A DNA stretch of 64,000 bases, taken from the NCBI GenBank assembly GCA_036741775.1, contig DAINRQ010000014.1:1-64000 (forward strand), given 5' to 3'. Positions 16,668-26,237 of this stretch are shown here, piece by piece. The first letter of the stretch is position 1, and each line of letters starts with the position of its first letter. Under the pieces are notes generated by a model. It saw nothing but the letters and a program-made list of their open reading frames with translations, searched no databases and had not been told where the DNA came from. Source of the DNA: JAJKIV01 sp036741775. Its GTDB lineage: Bacteria; Gemmatimonadota; Gemmatimonadetes; Gemmatimonadales; Gemmatimonadaceae. The position numbers were made by a program, and so were the translations under genes.

Positions 16668-18035
16668 ATGCTCGATTCCGTCGAGGTCCCTCGGCGCGCA
16701 TTGCGCTGGTTCAATGCGGTGGCGATCGCTTTCGTCGTTTCCGATGTCGTGGCACAGACTCAGCCGCCCGAAAACGTGGCACTCATCAACGGCCAGTGGT
16801 TTACGGGTACTGCGTTCGAACCGCGGACGCTCTATAGCGTCGACGGCCGCTTCACCGCCACGAGGCCTGCACGGGTGGATCGAACGATCGACCTCGCCGG
16901 GACCTGGATCGTGCCGCCGTTCGGCGAGGCGCACAATCACAACATCGACGGTGTGGTCGAGGAGCGGAGTCGACGAGCCATAGCACGGTACCTCGCGGAC
17001 GGCGTGTTCTACGTGAAAATCCAGGGAAACTTCCCTGTGAGTGAGGCGCTGAAGCGACGGCTCGGTGTGAACAGCCCGACGGGGCCCGACGTCCTGTTCG
17101 CTCAGGCCTTTCTGACATCGAGTGGTGGACATCCGATCCAGCTCCACGAACAGATTCTCCTGGCGCAGGGCTACTACCCGGGGTTCACCAGGGAGCGGCT
17201 CGAGGACAGCGTCTACATCACGCTCGACTCCGAGGACGACCTCGAGACGAAGTGGCCGCGCGTCCGGGCGCTGCGTCCGGATTTCATCAAGGCCAACCTC
17301 TGGTATTCCGACGAGTTCGAGAAGCGAAAGAGCGATCCGGCGTACGTGGGCAGGAGGGGGCTCGACCCGCGGCTACTGCAGAAGCTCGTTGTAAAGGCTC
17401 ATCGAGATCGCCTGCGCGTATCGGTTCACATCACGAACGCGGCCGACTTCCACCACGCCGTCGCAGCCGGCGCCGACGAGATCGTGCATGGCGGAGGCCC
17501 GAGCCCGTTCAACACCATCGAGGACCGGATGGGCGATCCCCGACTCGTGCGTGAGCCGGCTCGGGTGGGACAGCTCTTCGGCGAAGCGCTTCGCAGCTCC
17601 AACGCATACCGCCCCATCGCGGTCGACGACGCCAGGCTCGCTGCCCGACACGGCATTGTCGTAGTTACCACCGTCGTGAGCCTGACACGGGCGCCCGAGG
17701 CGGCGCGGGCGGGAATCAGGCCAGCGATGGCCGCGAATCTGCGGCTATTACTGGACAACGGGGTCACCCTCGCCGTCGGGAGCGATAACGTGACGGATAC
17801 GTCCGTTCTGGAGGTCGAACAGCTTGCCACGTTAGGCGTCTTGGATAACCTGGCGATGCTCAGGATGTGGGCGGAGACGACACCGCTGGCCATCTTCCCG
17901 GACCGCAAGATCGGACGGCTCAGCGAAGGTTATGAGGCCAGTTTCCTTGCGCTGGCTGGCAACCCTCTCGAGGACCTGCGGCACCTTCGCGAAATCAAGC
18001 TCCGCTTCAAGCAGGGGTTTCCGCTGGAGCCCTAG
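16668..18035 (+). CDS. Exported amidohydrolase, imidazolonepropionase-like
   Basis: The 455-residue protein has an N-terminal export signal running to VVAQTQPP and a metal-dependent amidohydrolase fold. Visible parts are the small beta domain (INGQWFTGTAFEPRTLYSVDGRF), the first metal motif GEAHNHN, a likely later ligand in VSVHITNAADFHH, and an Asp in LAVGSDNVTD. The substrate is unknown; relatives hydrolyse cyclic amides or peptides. It shares a near-identical promoter and leader with the TonB receptor immediately downstream, which suggests the receptor may import its substrate or product. The ATG at 16668 is preceded by GAAGG. Confidence 0.8.
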   Translation: MLDSVEVPRRALRWFNAVAIAFVVSDVVAQTQPPENVALINGQWFTGTAFEPRTLYSVDGRFTATRPARVDRTIDLAGTWIVPPFGEAHNHNIDGVVEERSRRAIARYLADGVFYVKIQGNFPVSEALKRRLGVNSPTGPDVLFAQAFLTSSGGHPIQLHEQILLAQGYYPGFTRERLEDSVYITLDSEDDLETKWPRVRALRPDFIKANLWYSDEFEKRKSDPAYVGRRGLDPRLLQKLVVKAHRDRLRVSVHITNAADFHHAVAAGADEIVHGGGPSPFNTIEDRMGDPRLVREPARVGQLFGEALRSSNAYRPIAVDDARLAARHGIVVVTTVVSLTRAPEAARAGIRPAMAANLRLLLDNGVTLAVGSDNVTDTSVLEVEQLATLGVLDNLAMLRMWAETTPLAIFPDRKIGRLSEGYEASFLALAGNPLEDLRHLREIKLRFKQGFPLEP

Positions 18036-18089
18036 TAGACTCCCGGCTCGGCACGACTGCGTTGCCCAGGTCCGCGGGTCCGCCCGGCG

Positions 18090-18118
18090 TTGACAACGCG
18101 CGACCTCACACGTAAGAA
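18090..18118 (+). promoter_or_regulatory. Sigma70-like promoter of TonB receptor gene, twin of 16608
   Basis: TTGACA (18090-18095), a 17-bp spacer and TAAGAA (18113-18118) repeat the arrangement seen before the amidohydrolase gene. The leader is also shared: both have TTCGGAC followed by GGTTCTCATGCTC across the start codon. Confidence 0.6.
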
Positions 18119-18169
18119 CCGCGCTGCGAACTCACCCCTCGGGCTCATCCCATTCGGACATAGGTTCTC

Positions 18170-20806
18170 ATGCTCCATTTCCGTCGGCGTCCTTCGACGT
18201 TCATTGCGCTCGTTCTTGCACTGGTCGGCGGTCCGGCACTGGCGCAGACGCCAGACGCCAGGATCACTGGCGTGGTGCGTGACGCGAGTGGGCCGCCAAG
18301 GGAGGGGGCGAGAGTCACTGCAACGAACCGGGTCACCGGCGCCACGCGTACTGCGACCACCGCCGTGAATGGCGCGTACGCGATCACGGGGCTGGCACCG
18401 GGTGCCTACACGGTTACGGCGTCGCTGATCGGATTCCGAAGGGCGATCCGCGCCGATGTCTCGGTCGACAGAGAGGCTACCGTCGACCTGGTACTGGAGC
18501 CGTTGCCGCTCCAGGCGATCACGGTGACGGCAACGCTTCGTGAGGAGGAACTCTCCGCGATCCCCTTCTCCGTTGCGGCCCCCACGGCAGCCGTGCTTCG
18601 TGAGCGCGGCGTGGAGAGTATCGAGGGTGTCGCGGCCAACGTCGCGGGGCTCAGCGTCCAGAATCTCGGGCCCGGCCAGAGCCAGGTGGCCATCCGCGGT
18701 GCGTCGTCCGGCCAGATCGCTCGTGACCAGCCTGGGGTCAAGGAACAGGTGGGTGTCTATCTCGACGACTCGCCTGTCTCGCTCTCGCTCTTCACGCCCG
18801 ACCTCGACTTGTTCGATGTCTCACGTGTGGAGGTGTTGCGCGGCCCCCAGGGCACGCTGTTCGGCGCCGGTTCGCTCGCGGGTACGGTTCGTTACATCAC
18901 GAATCAACCGGAGCTTGGCGTTCGGAGCACTTTCGGCGAGGTCGGCGGGAACTGGATCGGCGGCGGCACTGGCGGCGGAAGCGTCAAGGTTGGGGCGAAC
19001 GTCCCATTCGGCACCAGGACCGCCGCGCGAGTCGCCGTCTACCACAACCAGCTCGGCGGGTACATGGACGCCGTGCAGCCCGACTTGAGCGTCGATGAAA
19101 ACCTGAATACGGGGAGGCGCACGGGCGTGCGCGCGGCGCTCCGATTCGACCCGACCGAACGCTTCAGCATCGTTCCGCGCGTCGTCTACCAGGGAGTGCG
19201 CTCGGACGGCTGGAACCGCAACGACGCGTACAACATCCTGGCGAACCCCTACACGACGTCGCGCCCGGCGGTCACGTTAGGCGAGCGTCAGCTCTTCACG
19301 CAGATCCCTGAGCCGTTCACCGACGACTTCGTCCTGGGCGACCTGAAGATGCGATATGACTTCGGTGGCGTGAGCCTGACTTCGATCACGTCGTACGGCT
19401 TTCGGGACATCCTGGTGGTGCGTGACGGCGGCGCCCAGTTCGCCAGCATCATCGGTGGCGACTTCGGCCTTCCAGAACCCATCTACACGCTCGGTGCTCA
19501 GCTCGATGATCGCACCGAGCTGAACGTGGTGACGCAGGAAGTACGCGTTGCGGGCGGCACCGACCGTCTCCGATGGCTGGCTGGCGCGTTTTACGGCAAG
19601 AGTCAGCGCGACTACGGCCAGAACGTCCTGTCGCGTGGGTTCACCGCCGCGTCCGGGATCCCGACGCAAGGCCTCCTGGCGAAAGAGGATGAGCTCTTCA
19701 GATCGGACCTCGGCTACGACCTGCGCCAGACGGCGGTGTTCGGCGAAGGCACCGTGAGGTTCGGCGCGCGGTTCGACCTCACGGCTGGGTTGCGTTACTA
19801 CACGTTCACCGAGGACCGCGATCAGGTCTTCGACGGGATCACCGCCCACAACAACACGGGCACATCGGTGGTGTCGGTCCCCGGTTCCACGGACGCCGAT
19901 GGCCTGGCCCCGCGGTTCATCGCCAGCTTCCGAGCCACCGACCGCATCACGTTGAACGCGCAGGCGTCTCGTGGCTTCCGCCTCGGAGGCATCAACGATC
20001 CGCTCAACATCCCGCTCTGCACTACGGCGGACTCCGTCACCTTCAGCGGACGAGATTCCTGGACGGACGAAACGGCGTGGAATTACGAGGTTGGTACCAA
20101 GACCAACTGGTTGGGGGGACGCATGTCGCTCAACGCGTCCGCGTTTTACATGGACATTCGCGACCTCCAGCTGACCGTGACGGCCGGCTCCTGCTCCTCC
20201 CGCCTCGTCTTCAACGTCCCCAAGGCATTCAGCCAGGGCGCAGAGCTCGAGGTCACGGCGGTGCCTAACCAGTACGTCGACTTTGCGATCTCCGGGATGT
20301 TCAACAACTCCAAGGTGAGCTCCACTCTGACCTCGACCGACGCAGGAGGCCAGACCACCGTGGTGTCGGGCATTGAGGACGGAAACCGACTTCCGAGCGT
20401 TCCGCGTGTGCAGGCGACGGCCGCGGTGACGCTCCGGCGTCCAATGCAGGGAGGGGCGCAGACGTTCGTGACGGGCGCGTACCATCACGTGGGTTCACGT
20501 TACACGCAGATCGATGACCACGCCGCGGGGTTTGGCACGCTCGACCTCAACTCCTTCCCGAACACCGTCGGCGGTCCGCTCAACGCGAGCGTCTTCAGGT
20601 TCGACCCGGAACTTCCGGCGTACAACGTGTTCAACCTGCGCCTGGGCCTGTCGCGGGCGAACTGGGAAGCTGCCTTATACGTCAATAACGTCAGCGACGA
20701 GCGGGCACTGCTCGCGCTCGACCGGGAGCGCGGTGCGCGCGCTCGGGTGGGGTACCTGGTCAACCAGCCGCGGACGGTTGGATTGACGTTAGGCTTCGAC
20801 TACTGA
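18170..20806 (+). CDS. TonB-dependent outer-membrane receptor
   Basis: The 878-residue protein has a signal peptide ending PALAQ and a carboxypeptidase-regulatory-like domain (about 28-110, ITGVVRDASGPPREGARV). A plug domain follows (about 120-245, with VAIRGASSG and VEVLRGPQGTLFGAGSLAGTVRYIT), then a 22-strand-type beta-barrel ending in LGFDY with a terminal aromatic residue. It would import an unknown ligand across the outer membrane using TonB energy. The plug motif with GTLFGAGSLAGTVRY is typical of siderophore- and glycan-type receptors, and the ligand cannot be picked. It shares promoter and leader with the upstream amidohydrolase gene. Confidence 0.92.
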   Translation: MLHFRRRPSTFIALVLALVGGPALAQTPDARITGVVRDASGPPREGARVTATNRVTGATRTATTAVNGAYAITGLAPGAYTVTASLIGFRRAIRADVSVDREATVDLVLEPLPLQAITVTATLREEELSAIPFSVAAPTAAVLRERGVESIEGVAANVAGLSVQNLGPGQSQVAIRGASSGQIARDQPGVKEQVGVYLDDSPVSLSLFTPDLDLFDVSRVEVLRGPQGTLFGAGSLAGTVRYITNQPELGVRSTFGEVGGNWIGGGTGGGSVKVGANVPFGTRTAARVAVYHNQLGGYMDAVQPDLSVDENLNTGRRTGVRAALRFDPTERFSIVPRVVYQGVRSDGWNRNDAYNILANPYTTSRPAVTLGERQLFTQIPEPFTDDFVLGDLKMRYDFGGVSLTSITSYGFRDILVVRDGGAQFASIIGGDFGLPEPIYTLGAQLDDRTELNVVTQEVRVAGGTDRLRWLAGAFYGKSQRDYGQNVLSRGFTAASGIPTQGLLAKEDELFRSDLGYDLRQTAVFGEGTVRFGARFDLTAGLRYYTFTEDRDQVFDGITAHNNTGTSVVSVPGSTDADGLAPRFIASFRATDRITLNAQASRGFRLGGINDPLNIPLCTTADSVTFSGRDSWTDETAWNYEVGTKTNWLGGRMSLNASAFYMDIRDLQLTVTAGSCSSRLVFNVPKAFSQGAELEVTAVPNQYVDFAISGMFNNSKVSSTLTSTDAGGQTTVVSGIEDGNRLPSVPRVQATAAVTLRRPMQGGAQTFVTGAYHHVGSRYTQIDDHAAGFGTLDLNSFPNTVGGPLNASVFRFDPELPAYNVFNLRLGLSRANWEAALYVNNVSDERALLALDRERGARARVGYLVNQPRTVGLTLGFDY

Positions 20807-20872
20807 GCGCTGGCATCGCGCTGACGTGTCCTCGACGGTAGCGCAGCGAGGGAACCTTTGAGACTGATGGAC

Positions 20873-21103
20873 GGCCAGTGAATGAGTGTGGGCGTCGGGC
20901 GGGGCTGGTGGCGCGTGGAGGGCCCCCTATCGGGAGGCGCGGTCAGAGTCATCAGTAGCCAGTACCGAGTAGCCAGTCGTTCAGTCGTTCCACTGACCTA
21001 CTGGCCGACTGATGACTGGTCACTGATGACTGACCGCGCCTCCCGGTAGAGGGCGTTCCATGAGCGAGCCAGCTTCCCCGACGCCCACACTCATTCACCG
21101 GCC
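20873..21103. repeat. 231-bp imperfect palindrome between converging genes
   Basis: The outer arms 20873-20899 and 21077-21103 are 27 bp each with one mismatch when one is reverse-complemented. The inner arms 20927-20955 and 21023-21049 again match with a small indel. The sequence between them is rich in CAGT/ACTG words. It sits between the TonB receptor stop (20806) and the permease stop (21126), so both transcripts would run into a long hairpin. It may terminate transcription from both sides, or it may be a small mobile or repetitive element. Confidence 0.85.
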
Positions 21104-21125
21104 TTCTTGCCGACGACAGCCGCGA

Positions 21126-23597
21126 TCAGTCCGCCCTGATGGCGACCAGCGGGTCAGTGCGCGCCGCGCGCCGCGCCGGGAGGTAGCTCGCCACGAGCGC
21201 CACAACACCGAGCACGATCGGGACGACGACGAACGTCACCGGATCGGTTGCGCTCGTCTCGAACAGCATCGAGCGGAGGAGCCGCGTGGCCGCGAACGAG
21301 CCGGCGACGCCGAGGATCACGCCACCGATCGCGTACCGCGCGCCGTCCCGCAGGACGAGTCCCACGATGCCGCGGGGCGACGCACCTAACGCTATCCGGA
21401 TGCCCACCTCGCGCGTCCGCTGTACGACGCCGTAGGCAATGATGCCGTACAGCCCCGTCGCCGCGAGCAGCAGCGCCGCGAGGGCGAAGCCGCTCAGCAG
21501 CGATGTCACGAAGCGGCGTACCGCCGGGAGGCCGACGTCGAGTAGACTGGGATCGCCGCGAAGGTTGATCGCCGGATCCACACTGCGCACCGCGGCCTCG
21601 ACGCTTCGCAGAACGCCTGACGGATTCTGCGCGCGCGCCACGAAATTCATCCACGGCCAGACCTCGAGCGTGTACGGGAGAAAGAGCTCGGCGTTCACGT
21701 CGCTCTCGCGGCCAAATTGCCGAACGTCACCGACAACGCCTATTACGGGCAGCGTGATCGGCTGACCAAAGTCCGCCCGCGCCTGGGATGCTCGGTACGT
21801 GGTGATCGGCCTACCAATGGGATCGATTCCTGGGAACAGCCGCTTCGCCAGCGTTTCGTTGATGACGAACCCGTTCGGCGCACGCATGTCGTCCTCGGTG
21901 AACCATCGGCCAGCGACGAGTGGCATGCGCAGGGTGCGGAGGTACTCTACGGAAACCGGATGGTAGAGCGCCCTGAGCTCCTGACCGTCGGTCGGCTGCC
22001 CGACAGCCTCGACCTTCGTGGGGATCAGCGCCCCGCCGGCAACCGCCGCCATCTCCACACCCGGAACGGCTTCGACCGCGTCCACGACCCGGCGGTAGAG
22101 CAACGCCGCATCCGCCGGCGCCTCGTACTTCTCGCCCGTTGGCGCGAGGTTGAAGGCGATCACGTTGGTCGGATCGTAGCCTAACGGCGTGGACAGGACC
22201 CGACGCACGCTCTGAAGCAGAAGCCCGGCGCCGACGAGTAGCGTGAACGCCAGCCCGAACTGGAGCGACACGAGGACACTTCGCGCGCGACGCTCGCCGC
22301 TGCTCCCGATCGCGGCCGTCGCGCCGCTCCGGAGTCGGTCCATCAGGTTGGCCCCCGTGCGACTCGCGTACAGGGCCGGCAGGATGCCTACCAGCAGCGC
22401 CGAAAATGTCGCCGCGCCTAGCGCGAACAGCAGCGCGCGCCCATCGAGCGCAATCTCGGCCCCGAACGGCAACCGCTCGGCTGCGTACTGCCTGACGAAC
22501 CCGACGAGCGCGTGGCCGACGAGCGCGCCGAGCACGCCGGCGAAGGCGGCGACGACGAGCGTTTCGGTCGTGAGCTGGCGCACTATCCGCCATCGTCCCG
22601 CGCCGAGGACCGAGCGCACCGCGAGCTCGCGGGCACGCGAACCGGCTCGAACGAGGAACAGATTCGCGACGTTCGCGCACGCCAGCAACAACACGAGCCC
22701 GATCGACGCCGCGATGAGGAAGAGCGTCGCGCGAAGGTCCCCGAACAGCTCCTGGCTGAACGTCCGGAACGAGATCGACGTCCAGTGCGCCTGTTCAGCC
22801 GGGTACTCGTCGGCGAGCCGCAGCTGAATCGTCCGCATGGCAGCCACGGCGCGCGCGGAGTCGACACCGGCGCGAAGTCGCATGGCAGCACGCGCGTCTA
22901 CATGAAGGCCACGGAGCGAGAGGGTGTTGTACCGCGCCTGGTAGATCGAAATGGGCTGCCAGATCGATGTCGATATCCATTGCGGCGCGCCGGCGAAGTT
23001 CGGGTAGGCGAACCCGCGCGGCATGATGCCAATGATCGTCGTCGGTATGCTGTCGATCGCGACCGTCTTCCCGATGATCGCGGGGTCGCCCGCGAAGCGC
23101 TGCGTGAAGAGCTCGTAGGAGATGACCGCGACCTCGGGCCCGCCGGGCTGTTCCTCCTCGGGCGCGAAAGTGCGTCCGCGCAGAGGTGCTGTCCCGAGGA
23201 GCTTGAAGAAGCCGGGGCTCACGTACGCAGCGATCTTCTGCTCGGGACCGTCGCTCCCCTCGGCTGCCCCGACCGAGACGGCGTCGCCGCGGATGAACGC
23301 CATGCCCTCGATGACGTCGGATACGGAGGCCGCGGCCTCCTGCCAGTCGCGGAACGTCGGGTACGAAGGCACTCGAAGCGCGCCGTCGTCGCTCCGCTCG
23401 TAGACGGTGTACAGCGTCTCCGCCGAGCGGTACGGCAGGCCGCGGAGAAGAACGGCGTCCACGACGCTGAACGCGGCAGTGACGCACGCGACGCCGAGGC
23501 CGAGCGTAAGGACGGCGACGCCGGTGAACGCGGGGGAGCGCCGGAGCGATCGTAACGCGAACGCGAGCTCGCGAGTGATGGAGCCTCGGACGTCCAT
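21126..23597 (-). CDS. FtsX/MacB-type orphan ABC permease (ADOP family)
   Basis: The 823-residue protein has the duplicated permease layout of this family. It starts with an N-terminal membrane segment (AFTGVAVLTLGLGVACVTAAFSVVDAVLL) and a large periplasmic MacB-like domain. Three membrane helices begin near LIAASIGLVLLLACANVANLFLVRAGSRARELAVR, a second extracytoplasmic domain follows, and three final helices end in ALVASYLPARRAARTDPLVAIRAD. No ATPase is encoded nearby. Family members are abundant in Acidobacteria and Gemmatimonadota; transport substrates are unknown. Unlike the other three in this window, it has no PadR gene next to it. The ATG is at 23597. Confidence 0.9.
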   Translation of the reverse strand: MDVRGSITRELAFALRSLRRSPAFTGVAVLTLGLGVACVTAAFSVVDAVLLRGLPYRSAETLYTVYERSDDGALRVPSYPTFRDWQEAAASVSDVIEGMAFIRGDAVSVGAAEGSDGPEQKIAAYVSPGFFKLLGTAPLRGRTFAPEEEQPGGPEVAVISYELFTQRFAGDPAIIGKTVAIDSIPTTIIGIMPRGFAYPNFAGAPQWISTSIWQPISIYQARYNTLSLRGLHVDARAAMRLRAGVDSARAVAAMRTIQLRLADEYPAEQAHWTSISFRTFSQELFGDLRATLFLIAASIGLVLLLACANVANLFLVRAGSRARELAVRSVLGAGRWRIVRQLTTETLVVAAFAGVLGALVGHALVGFVRQYAAERLPFGAEIALDGRALLFALGAATFSALLVGILPALYASRTGANLMDRLRSGATAAIGSSGERRARSVLVSLQFGLAFTLLVGAGLLLQSVRRVLSTPLGYDPTNVIAFNLAPTGEKYEAPADAALLYRRVVDAVEAVPGVEMAAVAGGALIPTKVEAVGQPTDGQELRALYHPVSVEYLRTLRMPLVAGRWFTEDDMRAPNGFVINETLAKRLFPGIDPIGRPITTYRASQARADFGQPITLPVIGVVGDVRQFGRESDVNAELFLPYTLEVWPWMNFVARAQNPSGVLRSVEAAVRSVDPAINLRGDPSLLDVGLPAVRRFVTSLLSGFALAALLLAATGLYGIIAYGVVQRTREVGIRIALGASPRGIVGLVLRDGARYAIGGVILGVAGSFAATRLLRSMLFETSATDPVTFVVVPIVLGVVALVASYLPARRAARTDPLVAIRAD

Positions 23598-23717
23598 GAT
23601 GGTCGACCTGAGCGGTTGGCGGTGTCGCGTTCCAAACGGGCGTCATCGAGATAACCGCTGGTTGCGCAATTCGGTCACCGGCGCTTCCGTTCTCTGCACC
23701 CACGCAGGGAGACGCCG

Positions 23718-25486
23718 ATGCCTCGCATCCGTACCCACCTTGTTTGGCTGGTAGCACTCGCCGCGCTGACGCCGGTACGCTCCAGCTCGCAGCCGCCCGC
23801 CCGCGTTCAGTACCCCACCACCCGCACGGTCGACCACGTCGACGACTATCGCGGCGTAATGGTCGCCGACCCCTACCGGTGGCTCGAAGCGATCGACAGC
23901 GCGAACGTCGCCGAGTGGGTTCGGTCGCAGAATGCGGTGACGCTGCCGTACCTCGCCGCGCTTCCGGGGCGTGACCTGCTCAAGCAGCGTATCACCACCC
24001 TCTACGACTTCCCGCGGACGAGCGTTCCGTTCTGGGAGGGCTCGCGCTGGTTCTACGCGAAGAACTCGGGGCTGCAACGCCAGAACGTCTGGTACGCGCG
24101 CCCGACGCTCGACGGCGCCGAGCGGGTGGTGCTGGATCCGAATCAGCTCTCCCCGGACGGTTCGATCGCGCTGTCCGGGTTCTCGCCGTCGCCCGACGGG
24201 AAGATGCTCGCGTACGGCCAGAGCGAAGGTGGCTCCGATTGGGTCACCTACTACGTGCGCGATCTGGCAAGCGGACGGAACACGGCGGATACGATCCGCT
24301 GGGTGAAGTTCAGTGGGGCGTCATGGACCAAAGATGGGAAAGGCTTCTTCTACTCACGCTTTCCCGAGCCGCCCAAGGGCGCGCAGCTCAAGGTGAAGCT
24401 CGAGCATCACACGCTGTACTACCATAGACTCGGCGCCCCGCAGTCCGCGGACGTGAAGATCTATGCTCGGCCGGACCAGCCGTCCTGGTTCGTGTTCGCC
24501 AGCGTGGATGAGTCGGGGCGGTACCTGTACGTCATGACGTCGAAGGGGACGGACAAGAACGAGCTCTTCGTGGCGGACCTCGGATCTCCATCGCAGCCGA
24601 ATGTCCGCGCGGCCGTGAAGCCCGTGGTGACCGGGCATGATGCCAACACGTTCCCGTTAGGCGTCGCAAACGGACGGCTGTATCTGCAGACGGACAAGGA
24701 CGCGCCGAATCGGAAGATCGTCTCGGCACCTGTCACCAACCCGGAGCCGAGCTCGTGGACGACGGTCATCCCCGAGGGCGACATGCCCATCGAGGGGGCG
24801 TCGCTCGTGGCGGGACGGATTGGCGTTCTCTCGCTGCAGGACGTGGCGTCGGTCGTTCGGCTCTACTCGCTCGACGGGAAGCTCGAGCGGGACGTACCGA
24901 TGCCGGGGCTTGGCAGCGCGAGCGGGCTCGTTGGGCGCTTCGATCGTCCCGAGCTCTTCTACAGCTTCACGTCCCCGCTATTTCCGGCGACGGCGTTCGT
25001 GTACGACCCGACCACGAACACGAGTCGTCCGTTCAACCCACCGAAGCTCACGTTCGATACGAGCCGGTTCGAGACNNNNNNNNNNNNNNNNNNNNNNNNN
25101 NNNNNNNNNNNNNNNNNNNNNNNNNNNNNNNNNNNNNNNNNNNNNNNNNNNNNNNNNNNNNNNNNNNNNNNNNNNAATATCTGCGCGCCTATTCGCCGCT
25201 GCATAACGTGAAGGCCGGCGTCTGCTATCCCGCGACGTTGCTGACGACGGCCGACCACGACGATCGTGTGGTGCCGAGCCACTCGTATAAGTTCGCTGCG
25301 ACGCTGCAGAAGACGCAGAGTGCGGTGCCGGATTGTACGAGGCCGGTGCTCCTGCGAGTCGAGGTACAGGGGAGTCACGGCTATCGGCCGCTCGACCGCC
25401 GGATCGCCGAGCTCGCGGACATCTGGGCGTTTACCGCATTCCACCTCGGCACAACGGTCAGGCCGCCGAACGCTGTTGTGCAGTAA
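23718..25486 (+). CDS. Prolyl oligopeptidase family serine peptidase, interrupted by assembly gap
   Basis: The first 452 residues (23718-25075) show a signal peptide and the N-terminal prolyl-oligopeptidase sequence TRTVDHVDDYRGVMVADPYRWLEA, followed by the seven-blade propeller. After the 100-N gap the C-terminal 103 residues continue in a different frame (25176-25486). They carry TTADHDDRVVPSHSYKF, with the catalytic Asp, and VQGSHGYRP, with the catalytic His. The Ser nucleophile region is missing in the gap. Full family members are about 700 residues, so about 450 bp are probably missing rather than 100. The frame change is an artefact of the gap, not a frameshift. Confidence 0.85.
25076..25175. 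other. Assembly gap, 100 N
   Basis: Exactly 100 N bases interrupt the prolyl oligopeptidase gene. The round number indicates a placeholder for an unknown length. The coding frame differs on the two sides, consistent with that. Confidence 0.98.
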
Positions 25487-25489
25487 GCC

Positions 25490-25558
25490 GTCATTCCGAG
25501 CCGTCAGGCGAGGAATCGTTCGCATCCCGGTAGAGGGGCTTACCCCTCTACCGGCCAG
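25490..25558. repeat. REP-like element with 12-bp perfect hairpin
   Basis: GTCATTCCGAGC followed by GAGGAATCG resembles a type of short intergenic repeat I recall from many bacterial genomes. It leads into CCGGTAGAGGGG-CTTA-CCCCTCTACCGG (25527-25554), a perfect 12-bp stem. It lies just after the peptidase stop codon and could end that transcript. The CCGGTAGAGGG part is also present in the palindrome near 21.04 kb. Confidence 0.65.
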
Positions 25559-25603
25559 ATCCGAGAAGGTTCGACAGATGGCGAAGTCTTCATGGAGGCA
25601 CCT

Positions 25604-26056
25604 ATGCGCGCCGAGAGCATCCGGTTTGTCGACACGTGGTTCGAGGAAGTGTGGCGGAAAGGCAGCGCCGAGGCCATCGATGCGATGGTGGCCGATGACG
25701 CGGTGATGCACGGACTGGGTGAGGCCGACGCCGTCGTTCGCGGTGGCGGCGGGTTCAAACCGTTCGTGGAGCGGATGCGCGGCGCGTTCCCGGACGTCGA
25801 CATCCGCCCGGTGCTGACGATCGAGGAGGACGATCTCATCGCGACGCGATGGGTCGCCACGATGACACATCAGGGCGACCAGCTCGGCGTGCCGGCGACG
25901 GGCCGGCGCGTCACGGTGACGGGGATGACGATCGTGCGACTGCGGGACGGCAAGATCGTCGAGGCGTGGAACAACTACGATCAGCTGTCGCTGATGCAGC
26001 AGATCGGCGCGCTGCAGTCGGCGGTCGCGCTCGTGGCCGACGTGGTGAGGCCTTGA
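25604..26056 (+). CDS. SnoaL-like ester cyclase/NTF2-fold protein
   Basis: The 150-residue product starts IRFVDTWFEEVWRKGSAEAI after the initiator. It has the SnoaL-like features of an NTF2 fold: DAMVADDAVMHG, FKPFVERMRGAFPDVDI, and TGRRVTVTGMTIVRLRDGKIVEAWNNYD. Relatives include polyketide cyclases, but most bacterial members have no known reaction. The ATG at 25604 is preferred over an earlier in-frame ATG at 25592 because GGAGG lies five bases before it. It is cytoplasmic by absence of a signal. Confidence 0.82.
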   Translation: MRAESIRFVDTWFEEVWRKGSAEAIDAMVADDAVMHGLGEADAVVRGGGGFKPFVERMRGAFPDVDIRPVLTIEEDDLIATRWVATMTHQGDQLGVPATGRRVTVTGMTIVRLRDGKIVEAWNNYDQLSLMQQIGALQSAVALVADVVRP

Positions 26057-26156
26057 ACGAGGGCGGGCCGCACTTCAGTGCAGCCCGAAACAGTGCGTTC
26101 CGCCGGGGACGCCCCCGCGGATTTCCTCGCGGCGTGGGGACGACCCCACCCATCTC

Positions 26157-26183
26157 CCCGTAAGACGTGACACGCCTTACGGG
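26157..26183. terminator. Bidirectional terminator-like hairpin
   Basis: CCCGTAAG and CTTACGGG form an 8-bp perfect stem with an 11-base loop between the converging SnoaL-like and metalloprotease genes. No strong T-run follows on either side, so the terminator role is inferred from position. Confidence 0.5.
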
Positions 26184-26237
26184 CTTCGTCCTTCTCTCCA
26201 AAGTTGCCTGGAAGGAACTACCTGTGGACGCTGCAGC

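Noticed and set aside
24755..25486. An open frame that crosses the N gap and could be read as a separate gene.
   Set aside because: Only the part after the gap is real peptidase sequence; the part before it is an alternative frame of the same gene, joined by placeholder N bases.
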